Positions 61,425 through 64,000 of a DNA stretch of 64,000 nt are shown here, piece after piece. Position numbers and translations under genes: made by a program. The number at the start of each line of letters is the position of its first letter. The stretch's first letter is position 1. The stretch is from assembly GCF_011386835.1 (NCBI RefSeq), contig NC_088797.1, forward strand, positions 94,374,264-94,438,263. The letters are read 5' to 3'. Source of the DNA: Chrysemys picta bellii (taxonomy: Eukaryota; Chordata; Testudines; Emydidae). The notes under the pieces are model-generated. The model worked only from the letters and a program-made list of their open reading frames with translations. It had not been told where the DNA came from and did no database searches.

Positions 61425-61496
61425 AGCCGAGTACATGTGTATACAGCACATGCCCCAGCAGGAACATCTGTACAAAATATGATTCATTGGAAACAG
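61425..61496 (+). CDS. Acid lipase exon 7
   Basis: The exon encodes [20 protein letters not shown] and HWKQ, 24 codons, phase 0 at both ends, with a TTTTCAG acceptor and a GTAGAA donor. The first Ser completes an Asn-Met-Ser glycosylation sequon with the end of exon 6. The [14 protein letters not shown] motif is a family signature. An LTR-like element begins only 45 bp after the donor. Confidence 0.96.
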
Positions 61497-61540
61497 GTAG
61501 AATTTCTGAAACCTAAAGTGCCCTTCAATCATAATGTAAC

Positions 61541-62733
61541 TGTGACGGGTTGGATCACAGAAACCCCCTTGGGAGCTGCCACCCGATGTGCAAAGACTAC
61601 CCCTGCTTCTGCTTTCCCTGCCAGCTCAGGACTCCAGCACCCTGTCTTGCTGAGCGAGACACTCCCGTCTGGCTCCAGACACAGATCCAGGGTCTGAATC
61701 TCCTGTCCCAAAGCTGCAGGTTACCTAAAAACAGCTTACAGAAGTGCGCTTGTCTTTAGCACTCAGATGCCCAACTCCCAATGGGGTCTAAACCCAGATA
61801 AATCCGTTTTACCCTGCATAAAGCTTATGCAGGGCAAACTCATAAATTGTTCGCCCTCTATAACACTGATAGAGAGATATGCACAGTTGTTTGCTCCCCC
61901 AGGTATTAATACATACTCTGAGTAAATTACTAAATAAAAAGTGATTTTATTAAATACAGACAGTAGGATTTAAGTGGTTCAAAGTAGTAACAGACAGAAC
62001 AAAGTAAGTCACCAAGCAAAATAAAATAAAATGCGCAAATCTATGCCTAATCAAACTAAATACAGATAATCTCACCCTCAGAGATGTTTCAGTAAGTTTT
62101 TCTCAGACTGGACACCTTCCAGGCCTGGGCACAATTCTTTCCCCTGGTACAGCTCTTGTTGCAGCTCAGGTGGTAGCTAGGGGATTCTTCATGATGGCTT
62201 CCCCCTTTCTCTGTTCTCTTCCCCCCCTTTATATATCTTTTGCATAAGGCGGGAACTCTTTGTCTCTCTGGGTTTCCACCCCCCCTCACTGGAAAAGCAC
62301 CAGGTTAAAGATGGATTCCAGTTCAGGTGACATGATCACATGTCACTGCAAGACTTCATTACTCACTTGCCAGCACACACATATACAGGAAGACTCACAG
62401 GTAAATACAGCCATCTGCAGACAATGGGAGTCATCAAGATTCCAAACCATCATTAATGGTCCACACTTTACACAATTACAATAGGCCCTCAGAGTTACAT
62501 TTTATATTTCTAGTTTTAGATACAAGAGTGGTACATTTATACAGATCAGATGATCACACTCAGTAGATTATAAGCTTTGTAATGATACCTTACAAGAGAC
62601 CTTTTGCATGAGGCATATCCCAGTTACTTACATTCACTTATTACCGTATTTTCTCTAAAACTATCTCAGTTACATTATATTGACTTCTTATTATCAAGTT
62701 TTTATAAAACCATATAGACTGCACAACGTCACA
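61541..62733. mobile_element. Solo-LTR-like element, TGTGACGGGTTGG...CGTCACA, TSD GTAAC, in lipase intron 7
   Basis: The 1193-bp unit starts TGTGACGGGTTGGATCAC and ends ACAACGTCACA, flanked by exact GTAAC (61536-61540 and 62734-62738). It shares termini and duplication length with the copies at 25571 and 30873, but the interior is largely different, so it is another subfamily. A TATA-like CTTTATATATCTTTTGCATA lies near 62228. No gene is encoded. It begins 45 bp after exon 7. Confidence 0.8.
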
Positions 62734-62765
62734 GTAACAATTATACGTTGTATTTGAAAATTGAT

Positions 62766-62944
62766 TTATGGCCAGTCTCCCATACTATTCTGTCAGGAAA
62801 TGTTGTCATTCTGAATAAATTATCAATCCAGATGGCATTGCCTCTCCCTTAATGGCCTAGCATAGTATATTTTGCAAAACAGACCGTTGGCAGTGTCATG
62901 AAAATACCTTAAATGCATAGAAATCTTATAGGGCAGCACTGCTA
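62766..62944. repeat. Unclassified interspersed repeat, copy 2 (pairs with 38436)
   Basis: Co-linear blocks shared with 38436-38600 include GAATAAATTATCAATC and ATGGCATTGCC. It directly abuts the MITE at 62945. Confidence 0.6.
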
Positions 62945-63243
62945 TTAAGGCCATGTACACTTACTGGCGATCGACGCTGCTGTGATCGATGCAGCGGGGG
63001 TCAATTTAGCAGGTCTGTTGAAGACCCGCTAAATCAACAACAGAACACTCTCTGGTCGACTTAAAACTCTACTGGAACGAGAAGAGTACGGTAAGTCAAT
63101 GGGAGAGTATCTCCCATCGATGCAGCGTGGTGTAGACACTGCAGTAAGTCGACCTAAGCTATGTTGACTCCAGTTATGTTATTCACGTAGCTAGAGTAGC
63201 GTAATTTAGGTTGACTTATCACAGTAGTGTAGACAAAACCTTA
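62945..63243. mobile_element. MITE with TTAAGGCCATGTACAC / GTGTAGACAAAACCTTA ends
   Basis: The ends form an imperfect inverted repeat of about 15 bases. The interior includes several GATCGA/TCGACC boxes and GTCAATGGGAGAGTATCTCC. It is a non-coding hAT-like MITE in lipase intron 7. Confidence 0.65.
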
Positions 63244-63693
63244 GGTTTTTTTTCCCTTGAGTAAAATGTTAATTATCTTGCAAATTGATATTGACTGCCA
63301 ACCCACACCAGAATACATGAGACTGCAGTAAACAAAATATCAATTTTTTTCTGTCATGCTATTTACATTATAGATAGATATAGCAGAGTAAACATGGTGT
63401 CACCATATATTTTAAATACTTTCCACTTGTGGCCATATATCTGTTTAGAAGCACCAGATTGGCTCTGCTACATCCATTCCAGTTGCCTTGGGGTATATAT
63501 GACAACCCAGTTTTCCTTCAACTGCTGTCTGTCTGTATTTCACTCCCTCAGGTTTTAAGGCAGAGGGAATTATTAACCTCTACATGTGAAAAATCTGCAA
63601 ATGTATGAAGTAATGAACCTATCTTTTTCTCACAATGATCACAATTATGTTTACTAATATATATATAAATTTGATTTTAATCTTTTACTCTAG

Positions 63694-63762
63694 GCAATTG
63701 AAACTGGTGAACTTAAAGCTTATGACTGGGGAATCCAGTTCAACCGTTTGCACTATAATCAG
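63694..63762 (+). CDS. Acid lipase exon 8
   Basis: The exon encodes AIETGELKAYDWGIQFNRLH and YNQ, 23 codons, phase 0, with an ACTCTAG acceptor and a GTAAAC donor. It matches the AxxxGxxxAYDWG...HYNQ segment of acid lipases but is one residue shorter than human relatives in the loop after DWG. The following exon, which should carry the catalytic Asp and His, is outside the window. Confidence 0.94.
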
Positions 63763-63957
63763 GTAAACCTCTTCAAATGGGGAAATATTTGTCTTTCTCT
63801 TATTAAAAAAAAAAAAAAAAAGGGGGGGGGGGGGGAGAGATCGCAAAGGTTAGGAACCAAATTCAAAATGTATTTCAAAATAGAATCAGTTAGTTGGTCT
63901 TTTCTTCCCGTTGGAATGTCTAACCTTGCATATTAAAACATATGTTTCTGTTCTGTT

Positions 63958-64000
63958 ACCGGTTTCAGAGTAGCAGCCGTGTTAGTCTGTATCCGCGAAA
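63958..64000 (-). mobile_element. Start of a PLE tail (minus strand), cut by the window edge
   Basis: The last bases, GGTTTCAGAGTAGCAGCCGT and GTTAGTCTGTATCCGCGAAA, are the reverse complement of the tail at 53941-53970 and 39341-39376. Another PLE copy therefore begins here and continues beyond the window. Confidence 0.8.

Larger units (their letters stand above)
47677..63762 (+). other. Acid lipase gene (LIPA/LIPF/LIPM family), exons 1-8
   Basis: Eight exons (102, 118, 199, 110, 137, 147, 72, 69 nt) splice in frame with GT-AG borders into 318 residues of a family member normally about 400 long. These enzymes are secreted or lysosomal alpha/beta-hydrolases that cleave triacylglycerols or cholesteryl esters at acid pH. 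Seen here are a signal peptide, the HGLL oxyanion segment, the GHSQG nucleophile elbow (Ser171 of the precursor) and an NMS glycosylation sequon at the exon 6/7 junction. The catalytic Asp and His lie in the last exon, beyond 64000. Exon sizes and phases match the mammalian genes. The exon 3-7 sequence reads closest to LIPA and LIPM, while the position next to RNLS is that of LIPJ/LIPF, so I give no single symbol. No stop or frameshift was found. Confidence 0.95.

Overview
This is a window of vertebrate nuclear DNA: AT-rich, intron-dominated and dense in interspersed repeats. CR1 3' ends, hAT-type MITEs, a TGTGACG...CGTCACA LTR family and Penelope-like elements (PLEs) with 'GCGGATACAGACTAACACGG'-type tails all occur here. 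This mix suggests a non-avian sauropsid, most likely a turtle (inferred from repeat content; no species marker was seen).

Two protein-coding genes are recognisable, both as spliced exons. (1) Renalase (RNLS) lies on the minus strand. Exons 1-4 are at 22894-23014, 22182-22287, 17732-17874 and 15874-16032, joined by GT-AG introns in consistent phase, with a GC-rich CpG-island promoter around 22400-23540. The rest of the gene (about half the protein) was not found and presumably lies beyond position 1, so 1-15873 reads as a large intron. (2) An acid lipase of the gastric/lysosomal family (LIPA/LIPF/LIPM type) lies on the plus strand. Exons 1-8 are at 47677-47778, 48040-48157, 57502-57700, 58413-58522, 59691-59827, 61101-61247, 61425-61496 and 63694-63762. 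The last exon, with the catalytic Asp and His, is beyond the right edge. The order RNLS(-) then acid lipase(+) matches the RNLS-LIPJ/LIPF cluster of the human 10q23 region. About 24.7 kb of intergenic DNA separates the two genes and holds no supported gene.

Repeat layout: an L2-like LINE fragment at 4.6-5.5 kb; CR1 fragments at 1.9, 17.1, 30.9, 37.4-39.7, 46.2 and 60.4 kb; three roughly 1.1-kb TGTGACG...CGTCACA elements (25.6, 30.9, 61.5 kb), each with its own 5-bp target-site duplication (TSD); hAT-type elements with 8-bp TSDs at 19.65, 21.44, 25.2-27.0, 38.7 and 44.6-45.9 kb; and TA-flanked MITEs at 9.1, 10.6 and 20.8 kb. Nesting is clear: an LTR sits inside a hAT element, a CR1 inside an LTR, and a hAT MITE plus a PLE tail inside a CR1.

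The most striking object is in lipase intron 2. At 49870-53970 a single PLE insertion, flanked by a 12-bp TSD, consists of two 5'-truncated copies joined head to head. It forms 1664-bp inverted arms that I could not tell apart where I compared them, around a 744-bp spacer. The left copy keeps a long open frame with reverse transcriptase and GIY-YIG endonuclease motifs. Three smaller PLE-tail insertions (39.3, 40.8, 59.9 kb) show the same inverted-dimer plan with TSDs of 17, 9 and 15 bp, and their tails carry hammerhead-ribozyme-like cores.
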